Source of the DNA: Propioniferax innocua | GTDB taxonomy: Bacteria > Actinomycetota > Actinomycetes > Propionibacteriales > Propionibacteriaceae | DNA length: 64,000 nucleotides | Assembly (NCBI RefSeq): GCF_006716235.1 | Contig: NZ_VFOR01000002.1 | Span: 62,001-126,000, forward strand | Direction of reading: 5' to 3' | In this document: positions 27,329 to 36,616 of the stretch, piece by piece | Layout of the letters: every line of letters starts with the position of its first letter | How positions within the stretch are numbered: position 1 is the stretch's first letter | Position numbers and translations under genes: made by a program | The notes under the pieces: generated by a model | The model's input: only the letters and a program-made list of their open reading frames with translations | The model's database searches: none | Told to the model about the DNA's origin: nothing

Positions 27329-28537
27329 TCAGGCGTCGACAGTTCGCAGGCGGATCGTCTCGGGCAGGGTCACAAGCTTGTCGGTCAGTGAGTCGAGATC
27401 CTCACCCGAGATGTCGGTGACCACATAGCCGAGTTCACCGCGCGTCGCCAGATTCTGGCGATCGATGTTGACGTCGATGTCGGCGAGCAACTGGTTCATC
27501 CGGGCCAAGACACCGGGAACATTGTGATGCAGGTGAAGGATGCGTCGAGCCGAGCCGGCCGCAGCATGATTCTCGGTCACCACCAATGGCAGGTTGACCG
27601 ACATCGAGGTGTTCCCGGCAGTGAGGAAGTCCACGATCTTGCCGCCCACGTAGTACCCGATGTGCTCCTGGGCCTCCTGCGTCGAGCCACCGACGTGCGG
27701 AGTGAGGATGACATTGTCCAACCCCTGGAGGGGGGACGAGAACGGCTCGTTGTTCGACTTCGGCTCGCTGGGGAACACATCGACCGCAGCGCCGGCGAGG
27801 TGGCCGCTGGTCAACGCGTCACGCAGTGCGTGATGATCGACGACGAAACCACGCGACAGGTTGAGGAACAGGCTGCGGGGCTGCATCTGGGCGAACTGCT
27901 CGGCGCCGAAGATCCCGGCGTTGCCCGTGCGTCCGTCCACGTGCAGCGTCACGGTCTCGACGCTGGCCAGCAGCTCACCGAGGCTGTCGCAGCGCGTCGC
28001 GTTACCGAGTGCCAGCTTGTCGTCGACGTCGTAGAAGAAGACCTTCATGCCCAGCGACTCGGCCAGCACCGAGAGCTGCGACCCGATGTTGCCGTAGCCG
28101 ACGATGCCCAGGGTTCGGCCGCGGACCTCGTGTGAACCTGAGGCGCTCTTGTCCCACACACCACGATGCATCGCATCATTGCGCACGGTGAGGCGTCGGG
28201 CCATCGAGATGATCTCGGCCACGACGAGTTCCACCACCGAACGGGTGTTGGAGTAGGGGGCGTTGAACACCGCCACGCCCTGCTCGGAGGCCGCCGACAG
28301 ATCGATCTGGTTGGTGCCGATGCAGAAGGCTCCGACAGCGAGCAGGTCAGGGCAGGCCTCCATGACACGGGCGGTCACCTGCGTCTTGGAGCGGATACCG
28401 AGCACACTGACGCCGGCAAGAGCTTCGATGAGCTCATCCTCGTCGAGGGCACCGGCACGTTGTTCGACCTCGAAACCCGCCTGGGTCAGGGTCGTCACGG
28501 CATTTTCATGAATATTTTCGAGCAGCAAGACCTTCAC
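27329..28537 (-). CDS. serA: D-3-phosphoglycerate dehydrogenase with ACT domain
   Basis: 402 residues, the E. coli SerA architecture (substrate, NAD and one ACT domain), not the longer mycobacterial type with an extra domain. It oxidises 3-phosphoglycerate, the first step of serine synthesis. Motifs: GAFCIGTNQIDL, the NAD loop GIVGYGNIGSQLSVLAE, the catalytic Arg/Glu/His set ending in TPHVGGSTQEAQEHIG, and an ACT domain from about residue 325 (HNVPGVLARMNQLLAD). The GTG start has AAGG 9 bases upstream. It is convergent with hisN and divergent from the FUSC gene. Confidence 0.93.
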   Translation of the reverse strand: MKVLLLENIHENAVTTLTQAGFEVEQRAGALDEDELIEALAGVSVLGIRSKTQVTARVMEACPDLLAVGAFCIGTNQIDLSAASEQGVAVFNAPYSNTRSVVELVVAEIISMARRLTVRNDAMHRGVWDKSASGSHEVRGRTLGIVGYGNIGSQLSVLAESLGMKVFFYDVDDKLALGNATRCDSLGELLASVETVTLHVDGRTGNAGIFGAEQFAQMQPRSLFLNLSRGFVVDHHALRDALTSGHLAGAAVDVFPSEPKSNNEPFSSPLQGLDNVILTPHVGGSTQEAQEHIGYYVGGKIVDFLTAGNTSMSVNLPLVVTENHAAAGSARRILHLHHNVPGVLARMNQLLADIDVNIDRQNLATRGELGYVVTDISGEDLDSLTDKLVTLPETIRLRTVDA

Positions 28538-28596
28538 GGCAATCAACCTTAGGCCCATATGCCCAACCGGGTTCACAAGGACGGCATGATGGAACG

Positions 28597-29730
28597 GTGA
28601 GTGGTTCTCCCCTGATCCGTCGTATGGCACTGCGGGCCTTCGATTTCAGCGAGCGCAGCGTCCGCTGGGGGAAGCGCTCCCAGCAGCGGCGAGTCGAACG
28701 CTGGCGGGAACGGCTTCCCTTCATCGTGGCCTGTGCGATCACCGCCTCTGTGGCCTGGGCCATCGCCACGCACCTGTTCAGCCATGACCTCGCGCTGTTC
28801 GCGCCCATCGCCGCAGTGATCACCGTCGGCCTCAACCATGGACAACGGGCCGCACGTGCCATCGAGATCGGTGTCGGCGTCACGGTGGGAGTGGGGCTGG
28901 GGACGCTCTTCGTGACGCTGTTCGGCGTCGGCACATGGCAGCTGGTCGTGCTGATCGCCGCCTCGATGTCATTCGCCACCTGGTTGGGGGCGGGGAACCT
29001 CATCACGATCCAGGCTGCTGTCCAGGGCATCGTGGTGATGACGCTGTTCCATGGCGACGATCAGGGCCTGACCCGTGTGCTCGACGCGGTCATCGGCTCC
29101 TCCTGCGCCATCGCCGCGTCGTTGATCATGCCGACCGCTTCGCTCCATCGGCCTCGTCGCGCCGCGGCCAAGGCGCTCACCGAGGCGGCCGGAACCATCG
29201 ATGCGATCTGCCGAGCACTGCGAGAGAACGACGAGGACGCTGGCCGTGATGTATTGGCCCGTGCACGTCGGTCCGAATCGCTCATGGAGCCCCTGCGGGA
29301 GACGAGCCGTGAATCGCTGGCGTCGGCGCGGTTCTCGGCCCTGCTGCGGCACCGACGCGGGCACGCCGAGGAGCTGGCGGCACTGGTGGCCCCTCTGGAT
29401 CGTCTGTTGCGGAACCTGCGGATCGTGGCCCGGCGCTGTGCGGTGGCGCTGTGGCGGCACGAAGCAGTTCCCGAAACGCACCGGGAGCTGCTGGCGGGCA
29501 TCGCCGATGTCCTGCGCGACTGTGCCCAGGAACTCGAACAGGGCCACGTTCCCCGGGAGGTCCGAGGGCGGTTGATCGAACTCGCGGAACGTTCTGCGGA
29601 GTTCGAGATCGACCGTTCGCTGTCGGCGGTGGTGCTTCTTGCGCAGGCACGGTCCATGATTATCGATGTACTGGAGCTGTGCGGCATGGACTCGGCAGAC
29701 GCCCGAGAGGCCGTACCGGACATGGAGTGA
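28597..29730 (+). CDS. FUSC family (aromatic acid exporter-like) membrane protein
   Basis: 377 residues. After a basic N-terminus, six hydrophobic segments lie between about 40 and 185 (such as LPFIVACAITASVAWAIATH), followed by a long soluble helical C-terminal half. This layout is that of FUSC/ArAE-type proteins, which in other bacteria export aromatic acids; the substrate here is unknown. The GTG start has GGAA upstream. Its stop is followed two bases later by the zinc peptidase start. Confidence 0.75.
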   Translation: MSGSPLIRRMALRAFDFSERSVRWGKRSQQRRVERWRERLPFIVACAITASVAWAIATHLFSHDLALFAPIAAVITVGLNHGQRAARAIEIGVGVTVGVGLGTLFVTLFGVGTWQLVVLIAASMSFATWLGAGNLITIQAAVQGIVVMTLFHGDDQGLTRVLDAVIGSSCAIAASLIMPTASLHRPRRAAAKALTEAAGTIDAICRALRENDEDAGRDVLARARRSESLMEPLRETSRESLASARFSALLRHRRGHAEELAALVAPLDRLLRNLRIVARRCAVALWRHEAVPETHRELLAGIADVLRDCAQELEQGHVPREVRGRLIELAERSAEFEIDRSLSAVVLLAQARSMIIDVLELCGMDSADAREAVPDME

Positions 29731-29732
29731 TC

Positions 29733-30587
29733 ATGGATTTCAAATCAGACGCCCGTATCCGTGGCGGCTCGGCCCGATCTGGTGGAGGTGGCCGTGGCGG
29801 GCTCGCCATCGGCGGGGGCGCCGGTCTCGTCGTACTGGTGATCGCGCTCTTCTTGGGGGTTGATCCGAGCATGCTGCTCAGCGGCGGCCCACAGCCGGAG
29901 ACCAGCGCCCAACCCGGCACGGACTACTCGCACTGCCAGACCGGCGCCGACGTCGAAACCCATCCCGAATGCCGTTGGCCTGCGTATTCGACGAGCACGA
30001 ACGACTTCTGGATCGAACGGTTCGACGGCTACGAGGAAAGCTCGATCATCACGTTCAGTGGGCAGGTCTCCACCGGATGCGGCATGGCATCCTCACAGAC
30101 TGGGCCGTTCTACTGCCCCGCCGACCGCTTGGTGTACGTCGACACCGATTTCCTGGGCAAGCTTTTGAACGAACTCGGCACGCAGGGTGGGCAGGCCGCC
30201 GAGGTCTACATCGTCGCCCACGAGTTCGGGCATCATGCCCAGGAGCTTCAGGGGTTGTTGGCGAAGTCTCGTCAGGGCGCACAACAGGGCGAGGACTCCC
30301 CCGCCGTCCGTGCCGAACTACAGGCCGACTGTTACGCAGGTGCCTACCTGGCATGGGCCAACGAGAACCCCGACGACCTCATCGAGAACATCACGGCGGA
30401 GGACATGCACCGCGTCATGGACGCCGCCCGCGTCGTGGGTGATGACCACATCCAGGAGCGCTCCGGGGAGGTCAACCCCGATCTGTGGACGCATGGCTCT
30501 TCGGAGATGCGCCAGCGGTGGCTCGATCGTGGTCTGCGCACCGGTGACGTGCGTCAGTGCGACACTTTTTCTGCACGCACGCTCTGA
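29733..30587 (+). CDS. YpfJ-type neutral zinc metallopeptidase, membrane anchored
   Basis: 284 residues. A short basic, glycine-rich N-terminus leads to one membrane segment (about 23-40) and an extracellular domain. The zinc-peptidase motif HEFGHHAQ is present, with the third ligand region AELQADCYAGAYLAW downstream, as in the PF04228 family. Six cysteines in the outer domain probably form disulfides. Substrates are unknown. The ATG has GGAG 6 bases upstream and is coupled to the FUSC gene. Confidence 0.88.
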   Translation: MDFKSDARIRGGSARSGGGGRGGLAIGGGAGLVVLVIALFLGVDPSMLLSGGPQPETSAQPGTDYSHCQTGADVETHPECRWPAYSTSTNDFWIERFDGYEESSIITFSGQVSTGCGMASSQTGPFYCPADRLVYVDTDFLGKLLNELGTQGGQAAEVYIVAHEFGHHAQELQGLLAKSRQGAQQGEDSPAVRAELQADCYAGAYLAWANENPDDLIENITAEDMHRVMDAARVVGDDHIQERSGEVNPDLWTHGSSEMRQRWLDRGLRTGDVRQCDTFSARTL

Positions 30588-30632
30588 TTCCACAGGGCAT
30601 CATCCACAGGACATCTCGGAAAGGATCGCAGC

Positions 30633-31436
30633 ATGAGCGCTGAACCTCCCATCGCATTGGTCACCGGGGCTTCTGCAGGTTTGGGGGCAGAGTTCGCTCG
30701 GCAGCTCGCCCGACGAGGCAACCGCATGGTGCTGGTGGGACGCAACCGAGATCGGCTCGAGCTGCTCGCTGCCGAGTTCGGCGGAGCTGAAGTTCTGGTG
30801 GCCGATCTGGCGACCGAGGTCGGTGTCGAAGCCGTGGCTGCACGCCTGAAAGACCAGGACCGCCCCATCAGCACGCTGGTGAACAATGCCGGCTTCGGTA
30901 CAGCCGACTCGTTCCTCGATTCCACACCGGAGTACGAATCCGACAGCGTCGAGGTGATGGTCCGGGCTGTGGCGCTGCTGAGCAAGACAGCCGCCGAGGC
31001 CATGGTGGAACGGGGGCACGGCATGATCCTCAACGTCTCATCAGTCGCGGCTCTCCTACCCGGAGGTTCCTACTCGGCGGCGAAGGCCTTCGTGCTGACA
31101 CTGACCGAATCGCTCGCACTCGAACTTCAAGGCACCGGGGTGCAAGCCAGCGTCGTCCTCCCGGGCTTCACCCGGACACAGTTCCATCAACGCGCCGACA
31201 TCGATACCACCGCCATCCCCGAGTGGATGTGGCTCGACAGCGGAGAAGTCGCTCGCACCGCCCTCACCGATGCCTCCCAAGGGCGTGTCGTGTGCGTACC
31301 CGGCCTGCAGTACCGGGCGCTCTCTGCACTCCTGCAGGCTCTCCCCCGCCCATTCGTGCGCCGCCTGGCCAGCACGAAGGGGGCACCCTCGATGGACCAC
31401 GCCGACACCACAGAAACCCAGGCCGGAAAATTTTGA
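30633..31436 (+). CDS. Short-chain dehydrogenase/reductase
   Basis: 267 residues, classical SDR. The nucleotide loop TGASAGLGAE, the NNAG motif and the catalytic Ser/Tyr/Lys set (VSSVAALLPGGSYSAAKAF) are intact. Arg at the end of the second strand (VGRNRDR) suggests NADP preference. The substrate cannot be told. GAAAGGATC lies before the ATG. The region after its stop holds the tRNA-fMet promoter. Confidence 0.9.
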   Translation: MSAEPPIALVTGASAGLGAEFARQLARRGNRMVLVGRNRDRLELLAAEFGGAEVLVADLATEVGVEAVAARLKDQDRPISTLVNNAGFGTADSFLDSTPEYESDSVEVMVRAVALLSKTAAEAMVERGHGMILNVSSVAALLPGGSYSAAKAFVLTLTESLALELQGTGVQASVVLPGFTRTQFHQRADIDTTAIPEWMWLDSGEVARTALTDASQGRVVCVPGLQYRALSALLQALPRPFVRRLASTKGAPSMDHADTTETQAGKF

Positions 31437-31446
31437 CGACCCCGAT

Positions 31447-31475
31447 TTGGCTTCCCTCCAGATGACGTGTAATGT
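31447..31475 (+). promoter_or_regulatory. Candidate promoter of tRNA-fMet
   Basis: TTGGCT (31447-31452), 17 bases, TAATGT (31470-31475). Start near 31482, about 10 bases before the tRNA. A perfect-looking TTGACG at 31433 is 29 bases from the -10 region and was not used. Confidence 0.45.
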
Positions 31476-31491
31476 TGCACAAGCACAACGA

Positions 31492-31568
31492 CGCGGGGTG
31501 GAGCAGTTCGGTAGCTCGCTGGGCTCATAACCCAGAGGTCGCAGGTTCAAATCCTGTCCCCGCTACCA
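31492..31568 (+). tRNA. Initiator tRNA-Met (anticodon CAT)
   Basis: 77 bases with encoded CCA. Initiator marks are present: the first acceptor pair is a mismatch (C1 against T72) and the anticodon stem has three consecutive G-C pairs (CTGGG-CTCATAA-CCCAG). T arm GCAGG-TTCAAAT-CCTGT. Single-copy tRNA unit followed by a strong terminator. Confidence 0.96.
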
Positions 31569-31572
31569 CGTG

Positions 31573-31609
31573 AAGTCCCGGGGATCCTCATCGGACCCCG
31601 GGACTTTTT
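31573..31609 (+). terminator. Rho-independent terminator after tRNA-fMet
   Basis: Perfect 11-bp stem AAGTCCCGGGG/CCCCGGGACTT with a 12-base loop, running into TTTTTC. It starts 5 bases after the tRNA CCA. Confidence 0.93.
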
Positions 31610-31856
31610 CGTTGCCCTTCACCTGAAGAGTCACCTCCATCGGCGGATGGATGGTGGAAGTCTGTGCACCGATGTCGGTGCGTACGGCTCCACTGCGTTG
31701 CGCAAGCCGCAGGTAGTCTCCGTTCCACTGGCCTTCCCCATGATCTTGATCACGTCAGGAGATGGAACCGCACGGGCAAGCCCTTCGTCGCAGTTGACCA
31801 CGCACGCAAATGTGATGTCATCAAGGGACCCCGCCCAACAAAACAAGGAGCATCGG

Positions 31857-32873
31857 GTGAACAACAGCTGGAACCCCAATCCGCAAGAGCCCCACACCGG
31901 CTGGGGGGCGCAGAACCCGGGGCCCGGTGGTCCCCCCAACCCGGGTCAACCCGGTGGCGGCCAGCCAGGCCCCGGGATGGCACCCCCGGGAGCAGGCGGC
32001 CCGTACGGCCCCGGCCAATATGGTCAGGGCGGCCCCAGTGGACCTCAGGGTGGGGGCAACTACCCCGGCGGACAGCCCGGCCCCGGCGGTTCCTACGGAG
32101 GTCAGCCTCCCGGCGGCATGGGCCCCGGCGGTATGGGCCCCGGCGGTATGGGACCGGGCGGTATGGGACCGGGCGGTCTGGGACCGGGCAACCCGCTCCC
32201 ACCCGGTGGCGGATCTGGCGGCAAGGGGAAGATGATCGCGCTGATCGGTGGCGGACTCGCGCTCGTTCTCGTGATCGTTCTCGTCGCCGTGTTCACTCTG
32301 GGCGGCGGGGACGAAAAGGGCACCGAGCCCCCGGCCCCCGCAGAACCCCCGGCCCCCGCGCCCAGCAGCGAGCCAGCCTCTCCGCCGAGTGAATCGACAG
32401 AGCCATCCGAATCGAGCACACCGATGCAGGAGCCCACCGGGGATCTCGACACGTCGGATGCCGCGACTGGCAAGGTCGGGGACAAAGTCACGTGGAGTGC
32501 AGATGTCAGCGGCAGCACCATCGAGGGGTACACCACAGTCAGTGAGTACGAATGGCTCACCGAGATCCAGGGCACGGAGCCGCTCGACGGTGATGCCTAC
32601 CTGTGCGCCAACGTCGAGGTCGGTATCACCAGCCCCAACTCCCGAGTCACGATCAGCTCCAGCGGGTTCGGACTCGTCGACAGGTCCGGGAACGTCTACA
32701 CCGATTCCTACCGAATGCCCGAGGGCAAGACGCGCTTCCCCGTGGAGACCATCAGTTCCGGCAGCTCCGAATCCGGGTGGATCTGCTTCGACGCCAACAA
32801 AAGTGAAACGGCACTGATCATGGCCATGCAGCAAGGTGGCGTGATGAGCGCCATCCAGATCCCCGCAAACTGA
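31857..32873 (+). CDS. Gly/Pro-rich single-pass protein with DUF4352-type outer domain
   Basis: 338 residues. The cytoplasmic N-terminus (about 1-118) is very rich in Pro, Gly, Gln and Met and includes five GGMGP-type repeats. One membrane helix follows (about 123-147, MIALIGGGLALVLVIVLVAV), then a Pro/Ser/Glu linker and an outer domain of about 130 residues that looks like DUF4352 (immunoglobulin-like), with two Cys. Function unknown. The GTG start has AGGAG 8 bases upstream; longer in-frame extensions upstream lack a ribosome site. Confidence 0.8.
   Translation: MNNSWNPNPQEPHTGWGAQNPGPGGPPNPGQPGGGQPGPGMAPPGAGGPYGPGQYGQGGPSGPQGGGNYPGGQPGPGGSYGGQPPGGMGPGGMGPGGMGPGGMGPGGLGPGNPLPPGGGSGGKGKMIALIGGGLALVLVIVLVAVFTLGGGDEKGTEPPAPAEPPAPAPSSEPASPPSESTEPSESSTPMQEPTGDLDTSDAATGKVGDKVTWSADVSGSTIEGYTTVSEYEWLTEIQGTEPLDGDAYLCANVEVGITSPNSRVTISSSGFGLVDRSGNVYTDSYRMPEGKTRFPVETISSGSSESGWICFDANKSETALIMAMQQGGVMSAIQIPAN
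32112..32186. repeat. Five 15-bp tandem repeats in the Gly/Pro-rich gene
   Basis: Copies of GGCGGTATGGGACCG and close variants, encoding GGMGP five times. Only third-position and single changes separate the copies. Confidence 0.85.
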
Positions 32874-32885
32874 ATACCTGCACAC

Positions 32886-32935
32886 CGACGACCCGAGCCG
32901 CACAGACCGCGAGGTCACCATGGCTCGGGTCGTCG
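32886..32935. terminator. Hairpin between convergent genes
   Basis: 14-bp perfect inverted repeat CGACGACCCGAGCC/GGCTCGGGTCGTCG with a 22-base loop, 12 bases after the Gly/Pro-rich gene and before the UPF0182 stop. No T-run on either side, so terminator function is likely but not certain. Confidence 0.5.
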
Positions 32936-32990
32936 CGTGGCCGGTCACCGTGGCCGCATGTGCTGGGATCCACCACCTCTGGTGTCTGCG

Positions 32991-35849
32991 TCAGCCGGCC
33001 TGCGCACGCTCCAGCGCCTCGCGGGCTTCCTCGATCTTCTTCTGATACTCGGCGAGGTCCCCCTTCTTGAGGGCCTCATCAGCTTCTCCGAAGGCCTTGT
33101 CGGCGTCCTTCAACGCCCGGATGACCTCAGCAGATAGCTGAGCGCCATCGCCCGGATCACCGGGCTTGCTCTCGGTGTCCGGCGGTGGCTCCGTAGTGCC
33201 CTCCTCACCGGTTTCGGCCCCGGAGTCGCCACCGAAGGCCTCATCCAGTGCTGCGTCGAGCGTCTTCCCGATACCGACCTGCTGACCGAAACGAACGATC
33301 ACGAAGGTCAGTGCCGGATAGGCGCCTCCGCCGGTTCCGGCTCGCTTGGTGTATACGGGCATCGCGTACAGAAGGCCGCCCCCCACCGGCAGGGTCAGCA
33401 GGTTTCCATGAGTGATTCGAGCCGAATCACTGTCTTGGAAGGGACGCAGTTCCGCAGCCACGGCCGGGTTGGTGACCATGGCGTTGAACGTCTGTTGGGG
33501 GCCATCGATCTGGGTGGCGTCATTCATCCGCAGGATGCGGATCCTGCCGTAATCCTTGCTGGTGGCATCGGCATTGACAGACATGAACGCAGCGAGGTTC
33601 TGACGCTCGCGTGGCACGAATGTCGCCGTCTGCGAGAAGGTCGCCCCCTTCTCATCGGGCCACCGAACCTGCAGATAGTACGGGGGCTGCTTGGCCTCGG
33701 TCTTGCCCGAAGCGTCCTTGGGGATCTCCCAGAGGTCGTTGTTCGCCAACCACTCATGCGGCTCAGTCACGTGATAGCTACCGAGGATCTCGCGCTGAAC
33801 CTTGAACAGGTCCTCGGGGTAACGCAGGTGCTCCAACAACTGCTCGGGGATCTCCTCACGCGGGGTCACAGACCCGGGGAAGACCTTCTCCCAAGTCTTG
33901 AGCACTGGGTCCTCCTCGTCCCAGGCATAGAGCTTGACGGTGCCGTCATAGGCGTCGACGGTCGCCTTGACCGAGTTGCGGATGTAGTTGATCTGATCGG
34001 TCTGAGCGAGCTCGGGATCGAGCTTGGTATCGGCGTCCGCGGTTGCCTCCTGCATCGAGACCCGCTCGGAGTTCGGGTAGTGATTCGACGTGGTGTAGCC
34101 ATCGACGACCCAGACGATGCGACCATCAGCCACCGTCGGGTAGGCGTTGGAGTCCACCTGAAGCCACGGCGCCGCAGCCTGGACCCGCTGCTGCGGAGTG
34201 CGATCGTAGATGATCTTCGATTCGGGATTCACGCGCTCGGAGAGCACGATGTTGTAGTCGGCAAGACGCACCGCATACATCAACCGTACGAACCAGTTCC
34301 CGATCGGCACGCCGCCCTTGCCGTCATAGATATTGCGACTGGGTCCACCGTCGGGGCCACCACCTGGGGTGTCCAGCTCCACCGGCGCCTCTCCCTCGGC
34401 GCGTCCAACGATCGAGTACTCGGTGTGTCCCTCGCCGAAATAGATACGGGGCTCGAACTCCCCAAGCTCGCCCACCGGCGGCAGATCCTTCGAGATCCAT
34501 TCCGGCTCACCAGAACTGGAACGGTTTCCGTAGGAAGCGACCAGGCCGTAACCATGGGTGAACACCGTGCGCACATTGTTCCAGGACTGGTTGGGCAGGT
34601 TCTCCTGATTGAGTTCACGGACAGCAACGACCGAGTCGGTCTCCTCACCGTCGATCTGATAGCGATCCACGTCGAGCACCTCGGGGAACGAGTAGTAGCC
34701 ACGAACCTGCTGCAACTGGTCGAACGTCGCGCCGATCACCGAGGGGTCCATCAGACGCAGCCCCGGCAGCGCCTCGGCGTCGGCCCTCAACTGCCCGGCC
34801 GACGCGTCGGTCTCGGCCTTGTAATCGTCGATCTCCACATCGGCGACTCCATAGGCCGATCGGGTCGCCTTGATGTGTTGCTCGATGAAGGGACGTTCCA
34901 GATCTGGTTCGTTCGGACGCACGACAGCGGCCTGGACGATCGAGGGGTACAGGACGCCGAGCACGAAATTGCTGAGCATCATCAACACCACCGCCACCAC
35001 CGGGATGGTCCAGCGTCGAACCGCCACATTGGCGACGAACAGGGCCGCACACAGGATGCCGATGACGGCGATGATCAGCGAGGCCACCAGCGTGGCGTTC
35101 TCGTCGGTGTAGCGGATACCGGTGAGCAGATCGTTCGTGGTCACCGCTCGCCCGTAGCGGTCGAACCAAGCACTCACCGAAAGCAGGACCATCGTCAACG
35201 CCAGCAGGATCGACACGTGTGCGTTGGCACCGCGGGTCGAACGGCGCCCATCGTTCTCACGGCGGACGCGAAGCCCCCCGAGCACGTAATGGATGAGCAC
35301 CGAGATGATCGTGGAGATCACCAGGGCCGCGATACCGAATCCGATGATGAAACGCCACCACGGGTAGTCGAAGACGAAGAACCCGATATCGAGCCCGAAC
35401 CGCGGGTCGGTCGTTCCGAAGGCTTCCCCATTGCGCCAAGCGAGAAACAGCTGAGCCGACCCCACCGCAGCCATACCGCCGAACAACCCCATGACGGCAG
35501 CGATACCGACGAACAACGGCGTCACTCTGGAGCGGAGGGATTCGGCATACCTGTCCAGCGCAGGATGGCCGAAGGAGATCGTCCGCGGACGCAGTCTCCA
35601 CGCGACCCACGCGTTGCCGGTGGTCACCGCCGCCAGGATGAGACCGAAAGCGACGAAGAGCCCGATGCGGGTCCACAGCAGCGTGGTGAACACATGGTCG
35701 AACTCCATGGAACGAAACCACAGGTAGTCGGTGTACACCGTGGAGAACAACACGAAGACCACGAAGATGCCGAAAAGAATGCCCACGGTGGGCAGGAGAG
35801 CATTGCGGCTTCGGTTGGCACTGCGCGAGGATGCATTCACGTCGGTCAC
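32991..35849 (-). CDS. UPF0182 family large membrane protein
   Basis: 952 residues. Seven membrane helices lie in the first 320 residues (the first is TVGILFGIFVVFVLFSTVY), followed by a very large extracellular region to about residue 880 and an acidic, helical C-terminal tail (EEGTTEPPPDTESKPGD, then a Lys/Glu coiled stretch). Matches the UPF0182 family (Rv3193c in M. tuberculosis), whose function is unknown. The GTG start has GAGGGG upstream. The position beside a PDZ-Lon protease and a zincin_2 gene is conserved in actinobacteria. Confidence 0.92.
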   Translation of the reverse strand: MTDVNASSRSANRSRNALLPTVGILFGIFVVFVLFSTVYTDYLWFRSMEFDHVFTTLLWTRIGLFVAFGLILAAVTTGNAWVAWRLRPRTISFGHPALDRYAESLRSRVTPLFVGIAAVMGLFGGMAAVGSAQLFLAWRNGEAFGTTDPRFGLDIGFFVFDYPWWRFIIGFGIAALVISTIISVLIHYVLGGLRVRRENDGRRSTRGANAHVSILLALTMVLLSVSAWFDRYGRAVTTNDLLTGIRYTDENATLVASLIIAVIGILCAALFVANVAVRRWTIPVVAVVLMMLSNFVLGVLYPSIVQAAVVRPNEPDLERPFIEQHIKATRSAYGVADVEIDDYKAETDASAGQLRADAEALPGLRLMDPSVIGATFDQLQQVRGYYSFPEVLDVDRYQIDGEETDSVVAVRELNQENLPNQSWNNVRTVFTHGYGLVASYGNRSSSGEPEWISKDLPPVGELGEFEPRIYFGEGHTEYSIVGRAEGEAPVELDTPGGGPDGGPSRNIYDGKGGVPIGNWFVRLMYAVRLADYNIVLSERVNPESKIIYDRTPQQRVQAAAPWLQVDSNAYPTVADGRIVWVVDGYTTSNHYPNSERVSMQEATADADTKLDPELAQTDQINYIRNSVKATVDAYDGTVKLYAWDEEDPVLKTWEKVFPGSVTPREEIPEQLLEHLRYPEDLFKVQREILGSYHVTEPHEWLANNDLWEIPKDASGKTEAKQPPYYLQVRWPDEKGATFSQTATFVPRERQNLAAFMSVNADATSKDYGRIRILRMNDATQIDGPQQTFNAMVTNPAVAAELRPFQDSDSARITHGNLLTLPVGGGLLYAMPVYTKRAGTGGGAYPALTFVIVRFGQQVGIGKTLDAALDEAFGGDSGAETGEEGTTEPPPDTESKPGDPGDGAQLSAEVIRALKDADKAFGEADEALKKGDLAEYQKKIEEAREALERAQAG

Positions 35850-35938
35850 TGACCCCTCATCTGTCTATCGTTGCCCATCTGGAGTGGCGCGACACCAGGA
35901 GAGACCGCGCTCTCCCCGATGCTCGCCCATCTGCGGGT

Positions 35939-36511
35939 TCACCACAGCGTACTGGCCAGAGCCGAGAGAACTCCCGGAGCAAGATCCTTCCCGCCCAACA
36001 GGTCATCGGGATGACTCACCAGACGCGCCACCGCATGCTGGGATCCCCCACGCAGCACCCCCGCGACGAGCCGGATCTCCTCTCGCTCGGGATGCTCTGC
36101 GACGAAGTCAGCGGCCTCGACCGGATCCTCGGGGATCTCGTTCTGCAACGCCTGCGGGAGGAACGTGCGGACGCAGGACAGCGCACATCCGTCAACATCC
36201 TCGGGCCACATGACGCGCCCCAGCACCGCTTCCAGGTCGGGATCCTGCTTGGGGTTGAACCCTTCCTGCTCGATGGAGCTCAAGGCGCCGGGAACAAGCT
36301 CGTCGGCACTTTCGACGCCGAGGTGTTCGGCCAACTGTGGCTCGGCCTCCAGCAGGCTCGCCGAGCGCACCAGAGCGAACAACCGTGGGGGTTGATCCCA
36401 TCCGAGACGTCCCACGTGGTGATCGAGCTCCACCAACGCGGCGATGAGCGCCTCCTCGTCCTCGATCGGTTCGTTCTGGCCCTGGGACCGATCATCGGAT
36501 GTTTCGCTCAC
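35939..36511 (-). CDS. PPA1379-like actinobacterial protein, function unknown
   Basis: 190 residues, acidic, soluble. It contains DQPPRLFALVRSASLLEAEP and a WPEDVDGCALSCVRTFLP segment, both typical of a conserved actinobacterial family found between UPF0182 and the PDZ-Lon protease genes. A link to peptidase or quality-control functions is only suggested by position. The GTG at 36511 is chosen because AGGAGG lies 5 bases upstream; an ATG at 36529 is the alternative. Confidence 0.75.
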   Translation of the reverse strand: MSETSDDRSQGQNEPIEDEEALIAALVELDHHVGRLGWDQPPRLFALVRSASLLEAEPQLAEHLGVESADELVPGALSSIEQEGFNPKQDPDLEAVLGRVMWPEDVDGCALSCVRTFLPQALQNEIPEDPVEAADFVAEHPEREEIRLVAGVLRGGSQHAVARLVSHPDDLLGGKDLAPGVLSALASTLW

Positions 36512-36616
36512 GTCTCCTCCTGCGTTCATTGATCCCACACTCGTAGATTCTGCATTCGTTGGTCCAGATCTCGTTGATTCCCTCGAGGATCTGGGGCTTC
36601 GACAGCCGCGAACCGA

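Noticed and set aside
31433-31438. TTGACG as -35 for the tRNA-fMet promoter
   Set aside because: It is 29 bases from the best -10; TTGGCT at 31447 has correct 17-base spacing.
31492-31568. Elongator tRNA-Met
   Set aside because: The mismatched first acceptor pair and three G-C pairs next to the anticodon loop mark an initiator.
33408-35852. Open frame of 814 codons on the plus strand opposite the UPF0182 gene
   Set aside because: It is the antisense shadow of a clear membrane-protein gene. The translation is rich in His, Arg, Gly and Asp with no domain or ribosome site, as expected from complementary frames at high GC.
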